From NCBI RefSeq assembly GCF_024171925.1, contig NZ_JAMTCO010000001.1:124001-188000 (forward strand): DNA of 64,000 nucleotides. Direction: 5' to 3'. Shown here piece after piece: positions 1-9,640 of the stretch (the stretch's first letter is position 1; every line of letters begins with the position of its first letter). The position numbers were made by a program, and so were the translations under genes. The stretch is from Actinokineospora diospyrosa. GTDB lineage: Bacteria > Actinomycetota > Actinomycetes > Mycobacteriales > Pseudonocardiaceae. Below the pieces are notes generated by a model, which was not told the DNA's origin, ran no database searches, and saw only the letters and a list, made by a program, of their open reading frames with translations.

Positions 1-1
1 C

Positions 2-307
2 ATGAGCGTGCGCGACGCGGTGATCGAGGGCGGCCGCAGGCGACTGCGCCCGATCCTGATGACCGCAGCGGCCACGATCTTCGCCCTGCTGCCGATGGCG
101 GCTGGCGTCACCGGGGAGGGCGGGTTCATCGGCAAGCCGCTGGCCCTGGTGGTGATCGGCGGCCTGATCAGCTCCACGCTGCTGACCCTGGTGCTCGTCC
201 CGACCCTCTACACGATGGTCGAGAACTTCAAGGAGCGCCGCCGGGCCAAGCGGGCGGCCAAGCACGCCCCCCGCCCAGCGCCCGAACCCGAACTCCAGCA
301 CGTCTGA
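2..307 (+). CDS. RND-family efflux pump, C-terminal fragment (5' end outside window)
   Basis: This is the last ~101 residues of a proton-driven RND-type inner-membrane efflux transporter of the AcrB/HAE1 class. The segment RLRPILMTAAATIFALLPMA is the conserved stretch leading into the last membrane helices of these pumps. It is followed by two hydrophobic segments (about residues 20-35 and 47-68), the typical LVLVPTLYTMVE end, and a short Arg/Lys- and Pro-rich cytoplasmic tail. Family members are about 1000 residues, so the internal ATG at base 2 is almost certainly not the true start and the reading frame should continue upstream. The gene is followed directly by a strong hairpin terminator. 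Substrate cannot be inferred from this fragment. Confidence 0.85.
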   Translation: MSVRDAVIEGGRRRLRPILMTAAATIFALLPMAAGVTGEGGFIGKPLALVVIGGLISSTLLTLVLVPTLYTMVENFKERRRAKRAAKHAPRPAPEPELQHV

Positions 308-762
308 CCCGTGGTGCGCACAGGGCCCGCCTCCCCCGAGGCGGGCCCTGTCGCGCGCTCACACTCTCTCGCTGGCCCACAGCCAGCCAACACTCTTCCC
401 GGCGGCGACCTGTTTGCTGACGCCCTGCTGCCAAGGTGTTGCTGCTAGCGCTCTGCTCGGCGTTGCCCTGCCTGCCAACGTCTTTGCCTGCGGTGTGCTG
501 CTCGGCTGTGCCTGCTGGCCAGGGCTCTACTTGCCACACCTGCCCGGTGACGCGTGTTACGCGCCGTCCGGCGACCCGAAACCCGCCTCCCACCGGCCGG
601 AGTCCATGATCAACTCGCGTGGTGGGGCCCGCCCACCCGGGGTCTGGGGTCCCACGTTCGAGCCTAGCCGAACGGGGTGGTTGTCAAGGGGGGTGCGGGC
701 GGGCTGTGGATGGTGCGGGGGGTTGTGGATGAACCCGGTGGAGGTGCTGGGGCGGGTGCCGG
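308..762. other. Intergenic region with terminator and a 19-bp-spaced pair of TGTGGA sites
   Basis: No convincing gene is visible in this 455-base gap. It contains the hairpin at 321-350 and a stretch (about 395-545) of loosely repeated TGCTG/CTGCC-rich sequence resembling degenerate tandem repeats. It also contains two DnaA-box-like sites, TGTGGATGG at 705-713 and TGTGGATGA at 724-732, whose starts are 19 bp apart. The same 19-bp spacing of TGTGGA sites recurs twice near 12.0-12.2 kb. Short ORFs here lack ribosome binding sites and recognisable protein features. Confidence 0.5.
321..350 (+). terminator. Hairpin terminator after the RND pump gene
   Basis: A perfect 12-bp GC-rich stem (321-332 with 339-350) closes a 6-base loop, 13 bases after the stop codon of the efflux gene. 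There is no T-tract, which is common for actinobacterial terminators. Confidence 0.75.
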
Positions 763-1005
763 TCAGTCCTTCATCGAGTCGTAGATCTTCTTGCAGTCGG
801 GGCACACCGGTGACCCCGGTTTCGGCGACTTGGTGACCGGGAAGACCTCGCCGCACAGCGCCACGACCATGTTGCCCATGACGGCGCTCTCGACGATCTT
901 GTTCTTCCGGACGTAGTGGAACATCTTGGGCGTGTCGTCGCCCGTGGTCTCGGTGCCCTCTGGCCGCGTGTCGACGTCCGGCCGAGTCTGCGTTGGTGCG
1001 CTCAC
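763..1005 (-). CDS. DUF3039 family small protein
   Basis: An 80-residue protein of the actinobacterial DUF3039 family. The first ~27 residues are polar and probably disordered. The conserved part starts at MFHYVRKNKIVESAVMGN and carries Cys51 (ALCG) and a C-P-D-C pair at residues 68-71, which suggests a small metal-binding or zinc-ribbon-like fold. The GTG at 1005 was chosen because the family is short and the frame upstream runs antisense through the neighbouring Spo0M-like gene. It is divergent from that gene, with 81 bases between starts. No biochemical function is established to my knowledge. Confidence 0.8.
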   Translation of the reverse strand: MSAPTQTRPDVDTRPEGTETTGDDTPKMFHYVRKNKIVESAVMGNMVVALCGEVFPVTKSPKPGSPVCPDCKKIYDSMKD

Positions 1006-1086
1006 CGGTCCATTCTGACACCCGCACCGGCCCGGGCTGACCCGGAAGTGCTGCCGCGGGCGGGTTCGCCCTGGCAGGATGCGCGC

Positions 1087-1866
1087 ATGTTCCAGAAGGT
1101 CCTCGCGGGGTTCGGCGCCGGTGGTGCCAAGGTCGACGCCCAGATCCTCGACCGGGCGGGCCGCCCGGGTGGTGCGTTGCGCGGTGAGGTGCACCTGCTC
1201 GGCGGCAGCGTCGACCAGCAGGTGGAGGCGCTCGGGGTGGCGCTGCTGGCCAGGGTCGACACCCCGGAGGGGCCGCGCGACCTGCCCGTGCAGCAGGTCC
1301 ACCTGGCGGGCCGGGAGCTGGTCCGGGCGGGCAGCCGGGTCACCGTGCCGTTCGAGGTCCGGATGCCGTGGGAGACCCCGATCACCTCGGTGCTCGGCAA
1401 GCACCTGGTCGGCATGGCCGTCGGCCTGCAGACCACCCTCGACCTGGCCGGGTCGGTCGTCGACGCCCAGGACGTCGACGCGGTGGCGATCGAGCCGCTG
1501 CCCGCCCAGCACCGCGTCCTCGACGCCCTCAGCAGGCTCGGCTACACCTTCCGCGCCGCCAACCTCGAACGCGACCGCCTCGACGGCGTCGACCAGCAGC
1601 TCCCCTTCTTCCAGGAGATCACCTTCGACGCCCCCGCGGCCTCGGGCCTCAAGTCGGTCGCGCTGACCTTCCTCGCCGGGCCGCAGGAGCTGCAGGTGGT
1701 GCTGGACGCGGTCAAGCAGGTCCGGGTCGCCAAGGGCGGCGGGCTCGGCGGGCGCACGCAGTCGTTCCTGGGGTCCTTCGTGGTCCGCGACATCAACGCC
1801 CCCTGGGAGCGCCAGCTCGAAGGCTGGCTCCGCCAGGTCGCCGCCCCGCGCGGGATCTTCGACTAA
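1087..1866 (+). CDS. Spo0M-like (SpoOM) family protein
   Basis: A 259-residue cytoplasmic protein that starts MFQKVLAGFGAGGAKVD and follows the SpoOM family throughout, with an arrestin-like beta-sandwich expected. In Bacillus, Spo0M is a sporulation-control protein; in actinobacteria the role of the homologues is unclear. The ATG at 1087 fits the usual family start; an upstream extension to base 916 would overlap the divergent DUF3039 gene and adds no conserved sequence. No signal peptide or membrane helix is visible. It is followed by a perfect hairpin terminator at 1886-1914, so it looks like a single-gene transcript. Confidence 0.85.
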   Translation: MFQKVLAGFGAGGAKVDAQILDRAGRPGGALRGEVHLLGGSVDQQVEALGVALLARVDTPEGPRDLPVQQVHLAGRELVRAGSRVTVPFEVRMPWETPITSVLGKHLVGMAVGLQTTLDLAGSVVDAQDVDAVAIEPLPAQHRVLDALSRLGYTFRAANLERDRLDGVDQQLPFFQEITFDAPAASGLKSVALTFLAGPQELQVVLDAVKQVRVAKGGGLGGRTQSFLGSFVVRDINAPWERQLEGWLRQVAAPRGIFD

Positions 1867-1885
1867 AGACACCGCCAGCGAGCAA

Positions 1886-1914
1886 CAGCCCCCTCACGCG
1901 CTCTGAGGGGGCTG
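1886..1914 (+). terminator. Terminator after the Spo0M-like gene
   Basis: A perfect 11-bp stem (1886-1896 with 1904-1914) around a 7-base loop lies 20 bases after the stop codon. Confidence 0.75.
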
Positions 1915-2093
1915 CTAGTCGTGCTCCGCTAGTCGGGTACGCAGGGTGATGATCGCCGCGGGCCTGAAGCGGTGCTACTGGCGGGTTCGATCGGGGCGCG
2001 CGAGCGCGGGTGAGATGGCCGGAGCGTGTCCTGGGGGTTACGTTCGTTACCGGATCGTGTCCAAGCAAGTGGGTCTGAATCGAAACAGTGTGC

Positions 2094-2136
2094 TTTCGCC
2101 CACTGCGGCGCAGGCATATGTTGTGCCGCACAACAT
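2094..2136 (+). promoter_or_regulatory. Putative xylose-transporter promoter and operator palindrome
   Basis: A perfect inverted repeat with 9-bp arms (ATGTTGTGC, one centre base, GCACAACAT) lies at 2118-2136, 64 bases upstream of the binding-protein start. A possible -10 (TATGTT, 2117-2122) overlaps its left arm, with a possible -35 (TTTCGC, 2094-2099) 17 bases upstream. A palindrome on top of a -10 element fits repression; the ROK regulator at the end of this cluster is the obvious candidate to bind it. The palindrome is seen directly; the promoter and the regulator assignment are inference. Confidence 0.5.
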
Positions 2137-2199
2137 TCTCCTTGGACGAGAGCCGCCCGGGCCCAGGTGGTGCGTCACGATCGCGGAAGGGACTCTTCG

Positions 2200-3321
2200 A
2201 TGCGGTGGACAAGACTGGCGGCGGTTACCGTCTGTGCGCTCTCGCTGGTGGCCTGCGGTGCCAACCAGGCGACGCCCCCGGCCTCGGGGGGTTCCTCCGG
2301 GAACACCACCGAGGCGCCGAGCGGGGGGATCAAGGTCGGCGTGATCCTGCCCGAGACGGCCACCTCGGCGCGGTGGGAGGGCTTCGACAAGCCCATGATC
2401 GAGGCGGCGATGAAGGCCCAGGGCATCGACGCCGACGTGCAGAACGCGCAGGGCGACGTGCAGAAGTTCAGCACCCTGGCGGACGGCATGATCAGCCAGG
2501 GGGTCAAGGTCCTGGTGATCGCGGCCATCAACAGCGAGGTCGGCTCCTCGGTCGCGGCGAAGGCCAAGGCCCGCGGCATCCCCACCATCGACTACGACCG
2601 GCTCAACCTCGGCGGCAGCTCCGACTACTACGTGTCCTTCGACAACGTCAAAGTCGGTGAGCTGCAGGGGCAGGGGCTCGCCGACGCGCTGAAGGCCAAG
2701 CCGGGCGCGCAGGTCATCGAGATCGAGGGCGCGCCGACCGACAACAACGCCACGCTGTTCCACAATGGACAGCAGAACGTGCTCAAGCCGCTCTACGACG
2801 CGGGCACGCTCAAGCTGGTGCAGTCCCAGGCGATCGACGGCTGGGACAACCAGAAGGGCGGCGTCACCTTCGAGCAGATCCTCACCGCCAACGGCGGCAA
2901 GGTCGACGGCGTCGTCGCGGCCAACGACGGCCTCGCTGGCGCGGTGATCACCGTGCTGCGCAAGAACGGGCTCAACGGCAAGGTCCCGGTGACCGGCCAG
3001 GACGCGACCCCCGACGGGCTGATGGCCGTGCTGCGCGGCGACCAGTACATGACCGTGTTCAAGCCGATCAAGGCCGAGGCCGAGGCGGCGGCCAAGCTCG
3101 CCGCCGCGCTGGCCAAGGGCGACACCGCGGCCGCCGACCAGATCGCCAACGGCACCAGCGACGACCCCAAGGGCAACCGCAAGGTCAAGTCGCTGCTGCT
3201 GGAACCGCAGCTCACCACCAAGGACAACGTCAAGACCGTGGTGGAGCAGGGCTACGTCAAGGCGGGCGACATCTGCGGCGGCGACCTGGCCGCGGTCTGC
3301 GCGCAACTGGGCATCAGCTGA
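2200..3321 (+). CDS. xylF: Sugar ABC transporter substrate-binding lipoprotein (xylose type)
   Basis: A 373-residue periplasmic-binding-protein-like lipoprotein that captures a sugar outside the membrane and delivers it to the permease. The N-terminus is a lipoprotein signal with lipobox LVAC (Cys19), followed by a Ser/Gly/Thr-rich linker to about residue 42. The body matches the type I sugar-binding fold of XylF/RbsB proteins (KVGVILPETATSARWEG, and a central GWDNQKGG). ATG 2200 is preceded by a GGAAGGGA ribosome site and gives an ideal signal peptide, so the longer frame from 2026 is rejected. It is followed by ATPase, permease and ROK regulator genes. D-xylose is the most likely ligand by similarity, but a related pentose is possible. 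Confidence 0.88.
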   Translation: MRWTRLAAVTVCALSLVACGANQATPPASGGSSGNTTEAPSGGIKVGVILPETATSARWEGFDKPMIEAAMKAQGIDADVQNAQGDVQKFSTLADGMISQGVKVLVIAAINSEVGSSVAAKAKARGIPTIDYDRLNLGGSSDYYVSFDNVKVGELQGQGLADALKAKPGAQVIEIEGAPTDNNATLFHNGQQNVLKPLYDAGTLKLVQSQAIDGWDNQKGGVTFEQILTANGGKVDGVVAANDGLAGAVITVLRKNGLNGKVPVTGQDATPDGLMAVLRGDQYMTVFKPIKAEAEAAAKLAAALAKGDTAAADQIANGTSDDPKGNRKVKSLLLEPQLTTKDNVKTVVEQGYVKAGDICGGDLAAVCAQLGIS

Positions 3322-3326
3322 CGACC

Positions 3327-3364
3327 CGCCCCCGCCCGCGGCTCGGACACCGCGGGCGGGGGCG
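3327..3364 (+). terminator. Strong intercistronic hairpin between binding protein and ATPase genes
   Basis: A perfect 15-bp GC stem (3327-3341 with 3350-3364) with an 8-base loop sits 6 bases after the binding-protein stop and 24 bases before the ATPase start. Hairpins here commonly cause partial termination or stabilise the upstream message, so the binding protein is made in excess over the ATPase and permease. That role is inferred from position. Confidence 0.65.
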
Positions 3365-3387
3365 ACCCCTTCGACGGGAGAACGGCC

Positions 3388-4161
3388 ATGAGCGAACCGA
3401 TCCTGGAACTGACCGGGCTCAACAAGAGCTTCGGCCCGGTCCACGTGCTGCACGACGTCGACTTCACCGTCCGCGCGGGCGAGGTCACCGCGCTGGTGGG
3501 GGACAACGGCGCCGGGAAGTCCACTTTGGTCAAGTGCGTCGCGGGCATCCACCCGATGGACTCCGGCGCGGTGCACTTCAACGGCGAGCGGGTCGCCATC
3601 GCCGGTCCGCGCGACGCGGCCGACCTGGGCATCGAGGTCGTCTACCAGGACCTCGCGCTGGCCGACAACCTCGACATCGTGCAGAACATGTTCCTCGGCC
3701 GCGAGCGCGGCAGCGGCTGGCTGCTCGACGAGGCCGCGATGGAGCAGGCCGCGCGGGAAACGCTGGCGTCGCTGTCGGTGCGCACGGTCAAGTCGGTGCG
3801 CACCCCGGTCTCGTCGCTCTCCGGCGGGCAGCGGCAGACCGTGGCGATCGCCAAGGCGGTGCTGTGGGAGAGCAAGGTCGTGCTGCTCGACGAACCCACC
3901 GCCGCGCTGGGCGTCGCGCAGACCAGGCAGGTGCTCGACCTGGTCCGCAGGCTGGCCGAGCAGGGCCTCGGGGTCGTGCTGATCAGCCACAACATGGCCG
4001 ACGTGTTCTCCGTCGCCGATCGCATCGCCACCCTCTACCTGGGCCGGATGGTCGCCGAGGTGGCCACCCGCGACGTCACGCACGCCCAGGTCGTCGAGCT
4101 CATCACCGCGGGCCGCTCCGGCGACCTTGGCCTGGCCCGCCCCGAGAGCGCCACGGTCTGA
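3388..4161 (+). CDS. xylG: Sugar ABC transporter ATP-binding protein (single domain)
   Basis: A 257-residue ATPase that powers sugar uptake. The Walker A motif GDNGAGKST is at residues 38-46, the signature LSGGQRQ at 144-150, Walker B VVLLDEP at 164-170 and the switch His at 201 (LISHNMAD). E. coli XylG and RbsA carry two fused ATPase domains (~500 residues); this one has a single domain, as in many actinobacterial sugar importers, so it probably acts as a homodimer. The ATG at 3388 follows a GGGAGAA ribosome site. It lies between the binding protein and the permease on the same strand. Confidence 0.88.
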   Translation: MSEPILELTGLNKSFGPVHVLHDVDFTVRAGEVTALVGDNGAGKSTLVKCVAGIHPMDSGAVHFNGERVAIAGPRDAADLGIEVVYQDLALADNLDIVQNMFLGRERGSGWLLDEAAMEQAARETLASLSVRTVKSVRTPVSSLSGGQRQTVAIAKAVLWESKVVLLDEPTAALGVAQTRQVLDLVRRLAEQGLGVVLISHNMADVFSVADRIATLYLGRMVAEVATRDVTHAQVVELITAGRSGDLGLARPESATV

Positions 4162-4227
4162 CGTCCCGACCCGGGTTCACCCGCTTGACCGCCCCCACCC
4201 CGATCGCCCAGCCAGAGCGAGGACACC

Positions 4228-5640
4228 ATGACGGGTACCGCCTCCCCCCGCAGCGAGGGGGCCATCGCCGACTTCGGCATCGACACCACGGCCCAGTCCA
4301 CCGGCGAGGCCGTGCGCGACTACGCGGCCCGGCTGCGCGGCGGTGACCTCGGGTCGCTGCCCGCTGTGCTCGGCCTCACCGCGCTGGTGGTCGTGTTCTG
4401 GGCGCTGTCGGACGGGTTCATGACCCTGGACAACACCGCCAACCTGCTCGCCCAGGGCGCGGGCAAGATGATCATCGCCATGGGGCTGGTGTTCGTCCTG
4501 CTGCTCGGCGAGATCGACCTGTCGGCGGGCACCGCGTCCGGGGTCTGCGCGGCGGTGATGGCCATGCACTACGTCCGGGCGGGCAACCTGCTCGGCGGCA
4601 TGGGCAACACGGTCTTCTACGTCTTCGTCGGCGGGCTCGTGGTCGCCGCGCTGCTCGCCCTGCTCATGCGGATCTGGGCAGGCTCGGTGCTCGCGCTGGT
4701 CGCCGTGGGCATCGCGCTGTCGGGGGCCGCCCCCAACCCGTGGCTGGAGATGCTGCTCGCGGTGTGCGTCGGCGCGGCGATCGGCGTGATCACCGGGTTC
4801 CTGGTCTCCAAGATCGGCATGCCCTCGTTCGTGGTGACGCTGGCGCTGTTCATCACCTGGCAGGGCGTGATCCTGCAGTTCATCGGCGACGGTGGCGTGT
4901 TCGGCATCGGCACCCAGCCGGTGCTGTTCTCGGTCGCCAACGGCAACATGTCGGTCGCGGGCAGCTGGGTGCTGTGCGGGGTCGCGGTCGCCGGGTACGC
5001 GCTCGTCGTGCTCGGCGAGCACCTGATCAGGCTCAACCGCGGCCTGGTCACCGCGCCGACCCCGATCGTGCTGGCCAAGATCGCCGCGGTCGCCGCCGTC
5101 GCGGTCCCGGCCACCTACGCGCTCAACCTCAACCGCTCGCAGAACGACTTCGTGGTCATCCAGGGCGTGCCGTACGTGGTGCCGATCGTGCTGGTCCTGC
5201 TGGTCGCGGGCACCTACGTGCTCAACCGCACCCGCTACGGCAGGCACATCTACGCCGTCGGCGGCAACGCCGAGGCGGCCAGGCGCGCGGGTATCAACGT
5301 CGCCAGGATCCGGGCGAGCGTGTTCGTGGTGGCCTCCTCGACCGCGGCGCTCGGCGCGATCGTGTACTCGTCCAAGGTGGGGTCGGTCGACCCGCAGGCC
5401 GGTGGCCTCAATACCCTGCTGTTCGCCGTGGGGGCCGCCGTCATCGGCGGCACGTCGCTGTTCGGCGGGCGCGGCAAGGTCTTCCACGCGGTGGTCGGTG
5501 GGCTGGTGCTCGCCGTCGTCGAGAACGGGTTGGGCCTGCTCAAGCAGCCCGCGGCGGTGGTGAACATCATCACCGGGCTCGTACTGTTGCTCGCGGCGAC
5601 CGTCGACGCACTCTCCCGTAGGCGGGCGGCTAGCAAGTAG
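4228..5640 (+). CDS. xylH: Sugar ABC transporter permease (xylose type)
   Basis: A 470-residue integral membrane protein forming the sugar channel. After a ~45-residue cytoplasmic N-terminus it has about ten hydrophobic helices and the XylH/RbsC-type motif VGGNAEAARRAGINV (about residues 346-360), which contacts the ATPase, followed by GGTSLFGGRGK near the C-terminus. The length is larger than the ~390 of E. coli XylH. The extra length includes a loop in the middle (about residues 265-315) that is seen in actinobacterial members. ATG 4228 has an upstream GAGCGAGGA site. The ROK gene follows after 12 bases, so the two are probably cotranscribed. Confidence 0.88.
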   Translation: MTGTASPRSEGAIADFGIDTTAQSTGEAVRDYAARLRGGDLGSLPAVLGLTALVVVFWALSDGFMTLDNTANLLAQGAGKMIIAMGLVFVLLLGEIDLSAGTASGVCAAVMAMHYVRAGNLLGGMGNTVFYVFVGGLVVAALLALLMRIWAGSVLALVAVGIALSGAAPNPWLEMLLAVCVGAAIGVITGFLVSKIGMPSFVVTLALFITWQGVILQFIGDGGVFGIGTQPVLFSVANGNMSVAGSWVLCGVAVAGYALVVLGEHLIRLNRGLVTAPTPIVLAKIAAVAAVAVPATYALNLNRSQNDFVVIQGVPYVVPIVLVLLVAGTYVLNRTRYGRHIYAVGGNAEAARRAGINVARIRASVFVVASSTAALGAIVYSSKVGSVDPQAGGLNTLLFAVGAAVIGGTSLFGGRGKVFHAVVGGLVLAVVENGLGLLKQPAAVVNIITGLVLLLAATVDALSRRRAASK

Positions 5641-5652
5641 GAGGGCGAGCAG

Positions 5653-6828
5653 GTGACCAGCACACCCACGGCGGGCGCGCGTCCCGACGAGGTGCGCAGG
5701 CACAACCGCACCGCCCTCTTGCGCAGGCTGCACGTCGGCGGTCCGTGCACGCGGGCAGCTCTCGCCACCGAGCTCGGTCTTAACCGGAGCACGATCAAAG
5801 CCTTGGTCGATGGGCTCGCCGAGTCCGGGGTAGTCGAAGAGCGCGTTCCTCGTGCCCGCTCCGGGGCGGGTCGCCCGTCGCTGTTGGTGCTACCGCAGCC
5901 GCTCGCCGCGGTAGTCCTAGCGGTGGACATCCGGGTCGAGCAGGTCGCTATCGCCTTGGTCGGGCTCGGTGGGCAGATGCTCGGTCGCGACAGCTGGAAC
6001 CTGCGCGGTAGGGCTGCCGAGCCCGCCGAGATCATCACCCGCATCATCGAGTCGACCCGGCTGCTCGCCGAGGAGCTCGACGTCCGGATGATCGCGGGCG
6101 GGGTGTCGGTGCCCGGCGTCGTCCGCCGCGGCGACGGGTACGTGCACGAGGCGCCGAACCTCAAGTGGACCGGGGTCCCGTTGGGCGACCGGCTCACCGC
6201 CGCCTTCGGCGTCCCGGTGCGGGTGGCCAACGACGCCGAGATCGCCGCCCTCGCCGAACACCTGCGCGGCGCCGCCCGCGGCTCGCTGGACGCGGTGTAC
6301 GTCTCGGCCGACGTCGGCGTCGGCGGCGGCGTCATCTCCGACGGGGCGACCCTGCGCGGCACCGCGGGCTACGTCGGCGAACTCGGCCACATGGTCGTCA
6401 ACCCCGACGGTCGCCCCTGCTACTGCGGCAGCCACGGCTGCTGGGAGACCGAGGTCGGCGAGATCGCCCTCTGCCGCGCCCTCGACCTGCCGGAGCACTC
6501 CCCGCGCGGCATGGTCGTGGCCGAGCTGCGCGCCCTCTCCGCGCACCCCGACCAGGTCCGCGCCGCCCTCGGCGACTTCACCCGCTGGCTCACCACGGGC
6601 CTGATCACGATCGTCAACGTCTTCGGCCCCGAACTCGTCGTGCTGGGCGACCTGTTCACCGCGCTGCCCGCCTCCCTGGTCACCGAGGTCGCCGCGGCCG
6701 TCGCCGAGCGCAGCCTGGTCAGCAGGGCCATCGGCGGCACCAAGATCGTCACCTCCACCATGGGCGTGGACGTCAAGCTGGTCGGCGCCGCCGAACTCGC
6801 CTTCGAGCCGGTCCTGGACATGGTCTGA
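5653..6828 (+). CDS. ROK family transcriptional regulator, probable xylose repressor
   Basis: A 391-residue regulator with an N-terminal winged helix-turn-helix (about residues 15-60, CTRAALATELGLNRSTIKAL) fused to a sugar-kinase-like ROK domain. The zinc motif CYCGSHGCWE (starting at about residue 256) marks the ROK fold. Such proteins release or bind DNA on sensing a sugar. Its position 12 bases after the permease gene suggests it controls this importer, and the palindrome at 2118-2136 is a candidate operator. GTG 5653 follows a GGAGGGCGAGCAG ribosome site. It could equally sense glucose or another sugar and act more broadly. Confidence 0.82.
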   Translation: MTSTPTAGARPDEVRRHNRTALLRRLHVGGPCTRAALATELGLNRSTIKALVDGLAESGVVEERVPRARSGAGRPSLLVLPQPLAAVVLAVDIRVEQVAIALVGLGGQMLGRDSWNLRGRAAEPAEIITRIIESTRLLAEELDVRMIAGGVSVPGVVRRGDGYVHEAPNLKWTGVPLGDRLTAAFGVPVRVANDAEIAALAEHLRGAARGSLDAVYVSADVGVGGGVISDGATLRGTAGYVGELGHMVVNPDGRPCYCGSHGCWETEVGEIALCRALDLPEHSPRGMVVAELRALSAHPDQVRAALGDFTRWLTTGLITIVNVFGPELVVLGDLFTALPASLVTEVAAAVAERSLVSRAIGGTKIVTSTMGVDVKLVGAAELAFEPVLDMV

Positions 6829-6895
6829 CCATCCCGCACCCGCTCAACACAGCGACGCGGACGTTCGTGACCACCCTTGTCCCAACCCACCTGGC

Positions 6896-7131
6896 CAGCC
6901 TGGACCCCCGGACCCGGCGGCGCCAACCCGCTACCCCGTCAGGTCCGCCCCAGCCCACCTGCTCAGCGCCTGGATACTCGGACCTGGCGGTGTCAATCCA
7001 GCCCGCTCTCGTCGGCCCTGCCAACCCAGCGCGTGGACAGTCGGACCCGTCGGTGCCAACCCAGCTGCCGTCAGGTCCGCCCCAGCCCACCTTCCCAGCG
7101 CCTGGACAGTCGGACTCGCTGGTGCCAAGTG
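6896..7131 (+). repeat. Minisatellite array, copy 1 of composite repeat
   Basis: About 3.5 degenerate tandem units of 63-70 bp. Unit starts are marked by TGGAC/TGGATAC at 6901, 6971, 7034 and 7103, followed by CTCGGACC and CGGTGCCAACC blocks. Two unit types alternate, one with GTCAGGTCCGCCCCAGCC and one with GCTCTCGTCGGCCCTGCCAAC. The same unit types recur at 11495-11692. No transposase or protein feature is associated. Confidence 0.75.
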
Positions 7132-7274
7132 CTCGATGGGGTGGACCTGTTTTGTGTGGGGGAGCGGCACCCGTAGCGTTTCCGCGCGGCAGGGCCAGTC
7201 TTTTGGGCCCCTGCTTTGCGGTCCTGCCACGGGTGTCGTAGGGGCCCCGCACAAAACAGGTCCACCGCATCGAG
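7132..7274 (+). repeat. Long hairpin element, copy 1 of composite repeat
   Basis: A 143-base imperfect palindrome. The outer arms (7132-7161 and 7245-7274, 30 bases each) pair at 29 of 30 positions including one G-T; inner helices (CACCCG with CGGGTG, GCAGGG with CCCTGC) make it branched or stepped. A second copy lies at 11693-11834 in the same orientation. Comparison of the two shows paired substitutions that keep base pairing, so structure seems conserved. It may be a structured RNA, a transcription-end element or a palindromic genome repeat. Confidence 0.75.
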
Positions 7275-7411
7275 CTTGTCGCATTGTCGCGGATCGGACG
7301 CCGAGGTTGCCGCTAGGCAACGAGGCCGTCCGCCCGGGTCGCCGAGCTCGCCGCCAGGCGACGAGGCCGACCCCGGACCCGAAGGCCGCATCCCCAACCC
7401 CGGCCTACCCC

Positions 7412-7498
7412 AAGATCATCTGATTCAAGAGCCCCCGATATACAGCCTACCGACGCAGCCCGACAAAACGGACACGCCAACCCCACGCCTGTGGATAA
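7412..7498 (+). repeat. DnaA-box module, copy B1
   Basis: An 87-base module that starts AAGATCA, has the near-invariant core CGATATACAGCCTACCGA, then ACAAAACGG, and ends in TGTGGATAA (7490-7498), a perfect match to the classical DnaA box on the opposite strand. Related modules lie at 11951 and 12093. It sits ~140 bases after hairpin copy 1, the same order as in the second composite copy. Confidence 0.7.
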
Positions 7499-7644
7499 CT
7501 CCCAAGGCAAGCCCAGCAGCACCCCCGGCGCCCCGCGCGCACCGGGCACCCCGCGCGTACCTGGCGTTCGAGCTCCTCACCGACACCGACACCACCCGAG
7601 GCCCGTGCTCGACCACGTCCGCGCCAGGCGTGGCCGGGAACGCC

Positions 7645-7677
7645 GAACGGGCGGGACCCGTGGGGTCCCGCCCGTTC
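7645..7677 (-). terminator. Terminator downstream of the DUF7455 gene
   Basis: A perfect 15-bp GC-rich stem (7645-7659 with 7663-7677) with a 3-base loop, 38 bases beyond the stop codon of the minus-strand gene at 7715. It marks the boundary of the repeat-filled gap 6829-7714, in which I see no gene. Confidence 0.75.
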
Positions 7678-7714
7678 GCTCGTTGGTGGTCAGTGGGGCG
7701 CCGTGGCTGAAGGA

Positions 7715-7897
7715 TCAGCCCTTCTGGAGTTCGGCGGCCATCTCGCGCAGCCGGTCCTCGTGGGCCCTCGCGTGGTGTCCGCAGAACAGCAGCTCGCCTC
7801 CGGAGGGAAGCACGGCGCGAACCTGGGCGGCCGCACCGCACCGGTCACACCGGTCGGCGGCGGTCAGCTCCTGGCGGGTGAGCGTCGTCGTCGTCAT
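7715..7897 (-). CDS. DUF7455-type small zinc-ribbon-like protein
   Basis: A 60-residue protein starting MTTTTLTRQELTAADRCDRC, a form widespread next to sigA in actinobacteria. Cys17 and Cys20 form a CxxC pair, and Cys39 with His41/His42 (FCGHH) is the second half of a likely zinc site. The remainder is a charged helix. ATG 7897 has a GGAGGGAG ribosome site; an in-frame extension to 7921 adds only eight unconserved residues. Its terminator is at 7645-7677. Function unknown; a nucleic-acid or protein-contact role is plausible for such a zinc knuckle. Confidence 0.8.
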   Translation of the reverse strand: MTTTTLTRQELTAADRCDRCGAAAQVRAVLPSGGELLFCGHHARAHEDRLREMAAELQKG

Positions 7898-8341
7898 GGG
7901 AGTTCTCCCTCCGTCCGGCACCGGTTTTGTTCCCGGTGCCCTTATCGGCTGCGGTCACGGAGGCGAACTCTCCGCCGTGGTCGCGCTTCCTACTCTTACA
8001 GACGCTCGGGGCTCCGGCAGTGTTCCCGCGCCTGTTCTCAGCGCGGGCGGCCACTGATTAACCCGGATGGCCCAGAGTTCTGGCCGATTCGGGCCCCACG
8101 CTGGGCTTCTTCCAGCGGCGGGGTGGTGGTTACCCGATGTTGTTCCCTACGTAGTTCACCATCGGCGAACGCGGATCCGGTAGTAGGGAAAGCCAGATGG
8201 CCTTCGGGAGCGGAACGGTTGCCCCATCTCGGCCACGCCGGGTAGCCACCCGCGCACGGCGAGGTGGTCGTCGCGGCCGATTCCACCAGCAAGGGCCGCC
8301 CACCCTGCTCGAGTGGACGGCCCTTGCGGTGACGACGCGGT
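7898..8341. other. Gap between DUF7455 gene and sigA
   Basis: A 444-base stretch without a supported gene. It holds the sigA terminator (8290-8326) and, near the DUF7455 start, a short inverted repeat CACCGG/CCGGTG at 7918-7937 in what should be that gene's leader. Nothing else is recognised. Confidence 0.5.
8290..8326 (-). terminator. Terminator of sigA
   Basis: Arms CAAGGGCCG and CGGCCCTTG (8290-8298 with 8318-8326) continue through one mismatch into CCAC/GTGG (8300-8303 with 8313-8316), 16 bases past the sigA stop on the minus strand. Confidence 0.7.

Positions 8342-9640
<1,299 letters not shown>

Noticed and set aside
2047-4083. 678-codon frame on the minus strand over the xylose-type genes
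   Set aside because: Antisense shadow spanning two real genes and their gap.
6896-7500. Insertion sequence or MITE
   Set aside because: No transposase and no clear target-site duplication around the hairpin copies; only two copies are seen here, so mobility is not supported.
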